DNA from: Gibbula magus
Lineage: Eukaryota; Mollusca; Gastropoda; Trochida; Trochidae
DNA length: 64,000 bases
Assembly: GCA_936450465.1 (NCBI GenBank)
Contig: OW388301.1
Coordinates: forward strand, 18,643,523 to 18,707,522
Direction of reading: 5' to 3'
This document shows positions 63,369-64,000 of the stretch, piece by piece (within the stretch, counting starts at the first letter, position 1; each line of letters begins with the position of its first letter). The translations under genes and the position numbers were made by a program. The notes below the pieces were generated by a model that saw only the letters and a program-made list of their open reading frames with translations, made no database searches and was not told the origin of the DNA.

Positions 63369-64000
63369 TTAAAAATCGAACTTTTGATTCCAATTTCACT
63401 TGAATGATCTCAATGAAACGTCAACGGTAATTTACCAAGGTTGCTTTATCACATCCCAAGTATTAATGGACGCATTAAACATTTTTTTGGAATGATACAT
63501 GTATGATAATGTATATATAATGTATGTTTATATACTGTATTCAGAGAATTTTGTCAAATGAGACTAAGTGCAACCACTCCAGCCACACAGAATAGTGCAT
63601 GGTCAACGCACATGCTAATTGTTTTTCTACTCGATGTACTCTTTTTCAGAGGAAAAGAGTTCTTTAGCACTTGAGTGATGGACAGGTTTAAGGCGAGCGC
63701 TGCTGAACGTCTACCCTATGAGGAGTACAAGACAATGTTTCCTCATAACACATGATATATAGATAGCGAATATTTCATTGTTTTTGCCAAATATCATTAC
63801 TGTCTCAGTGGGAAAGACTTCGGAATATTTTAATGAGTGGCGCAAAAATATAATCAACGTTCAATTGAAGGTACAAAATGTATGTCATGTGCCATAGTTA
63901 GATTATCATCTATACCATATATTGCATTAAGTATGCTGCCCTTTGTAAAAAGCCAGGATTATTATTCAGTTGCAATGTTATTAGTTCTAGTGTACAGAAA

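Larger units (their letters stand above)
49138..64000. repeat. Tandem array unit 3, cut by the window end
   Basis: Third direct copy, running at least to the equivalent of position 43365 of unit 2. Private features are a ~0.68 kb palindrome-rich insertion (about 54704-55380), a ~0.5 kb loss inside the inverted SINE remnant (near 56430), a short loss near 57980, and a fresh 130-bp MITE (63239-63368). Confidence 0.9.

Noticed and set aside
9256..64000. CRISPR or bacterial operon-like organisation
   Set aside because: No short direct repeats with spacers, no dense coding, eukaryotic splice signals and retroelements throughout.

Overview
This is an AT-rich, gene-poor stretch of an animal nuclear genome. 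Its repeats suggest a mollusc, plausibly a marine gastropod such as an abalone. They include a tRNA-headed SINE ending in an ACTC-type tail, Penelope-like retroelement debris, a LINE C-terminal fragment, and many short non-autonomous DNA transposons with TA, TTAA or TTA target sites. The species call is inference from repeat style. No complete, recognisable host gene is present, and most short open frames fall in repeats or are chance.

Left part (1-9255): single-copy DNA studded with mobile elements. There are two copies of a ~0.5 kb TTAA-flanked MITE (1391-1879, 4406-4905), one copy of a second TTAA-flanked MITE family (1947-2301), a TA-flanked MITE (6202-6698), and a broken Penelope-like element (about 7868-9150). 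In the Penelope-like element the reverse-transcriptase piece and the GIY-YIG endonuclease piece point in opposite directions. Its 3' part contains a short sequence (8885-8922) that folds on paper like a type I hammerhead ribozyme. Two minus-strand open segments with good splice signals (7439-7119 and 6142-5884, the latter followed by AATAAA) are the best candidates for host coding exons. The protein is not recognised and their phases do not join directly.

Right part (about 9256-64000): three tandem copies of one large unit. Unit 1 is about 9256-30803, unit 2 about 30804-49137, and unit 3 runs from 49138 past the window end. All carry the same SINE with the same 11-bp target duplication, the same inverted SINE remnant, an old 130-bp palindromic MITE, and an internal 195-bp duplication flanked by 23-bp direct repeats. 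Units 1 and 2 both contain a TTAA MITE and end in a pogo/Tigger-like MITE that abuts the next unit; the corresponding part of unit 3 lies beyond the window.

Each unit has also acquired private changes. Unit 1 has a 983-bp LINE fragment. Unit 2 has a 527-bp TA MITE, and a 0.48 kb unrelated segment in place of 1.38 kb. Unit 3 has a fresh 130-bp TTA-flanked MITE and a ~0.68 kb palindrome-rich insertion. The other copies supply empty sites for most of these, so the order of events can be read directly. Which two units are most alike changes along the unit, suggesting gene conversion or repeated unequal exchange. I found no protein-coding system in the array; its interest is structural and evolutionary. 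No identities were computed; comparisons are by eye.
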